A DNA stretch of 5,375 nucleotides from Rhizobacter sp. (GTDB taxonomy: Bacteria; Pseudomonadota; Gammaproteobacteria; Burkholderiales; Burkholderiaceae), in NCBI GenBank assembly GCA_014379885.1, contig JACMKW010000081.1:1-5375 (forward strand), given 5' to 3'. The position numbers were made by a program, and so were the translations under genes. Below the pieces are notes generated by a model that had not been told where the DNA came from, did no database searches, and was given only the letters and a program-made list of their open reading frames with translations. Below are positions 5,354 through 5,375 of the stretch, in pieces (within the stretch, counting starts at the first letter, position 1; each line of letters opens with the position of its first letter).

Positions 5354-5375
5354 GACTGCCAACGGGGCCGCATCG

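Noticed and set aside
1..5375. CRISPR array, tRNA/rRNA genes, insertion sequences or phage genes
   Set aside because: No spaced direct repeats, tRNA-like cloverleaf or transposase/integrase coding was seen; the window is almost fully occupied by ordinary genes.

Overview
The window looks like chromosomal DNA of a high-GC betaproteobacterium. Codon use is strongly GC-biased, the protein families are typical of Burkholderiales, and one intergenic spacer carries a repeat resembling the short palindromic repeats I recall from that order. I would guess Comamonadaceae/Sphaerotilaceae-like (Rhizobacter, Methylibium, Rubrivivax relatives), but the genus cannot be fixed from this sequence alone.

Layout, left to right. 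(1) Positions 2-1535, plus strand: the edge of a type VI secretion (T6SS) regulatory block. It holds the C-terminal part of a TagH-like FHA protein, followed 7 nt later by a complete PP2C-type Ser/Thr phosphatase. In characterised T6SSs the FHA protein, a Thr kinase and this phosphatase form the post-translational threonine-phosphorylation switch; no kinase is visible here. (2) Positions 1641-2204, plus strand: a secreted OmpA-C-type protein with a signal peptide and the peptidoglycan-binding Asp/Arg pair. (3) Positions 2245-3679, plus strand: a compact three-gene operon encoding a membrane-anchored SPFH/Band-7 protein, a 68-aa two-helix membrane protein and a 65-aa Arc-type ribbon-helix-helix (RHH) DNA-binding protein. 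Upstream is a well-placed sigma70-like promoter whose -10 element is overlapped by a perfect 16-bp palindrome, followed by a strong imperfect hairpin in the leader. (4) Positions 3696-5340, minus strand and convergent with the operon: a bacterial RIO-family protein kinase and, upstream of it, a glutathione S-transferase-like protein. They are separated by a 64-bp spacer holding a REP-like palindrome.

The most interesting part is the SPFH / small membrane protein / RHH operon. The layout suggests a self-contained, autoregulated membrane system in which the last gene makes a repressor-like protein that could bind the palindrome over the operon's own promoter. That link is an inference. The gene families, the palindrome and its position relative to the promoter are directly visible.
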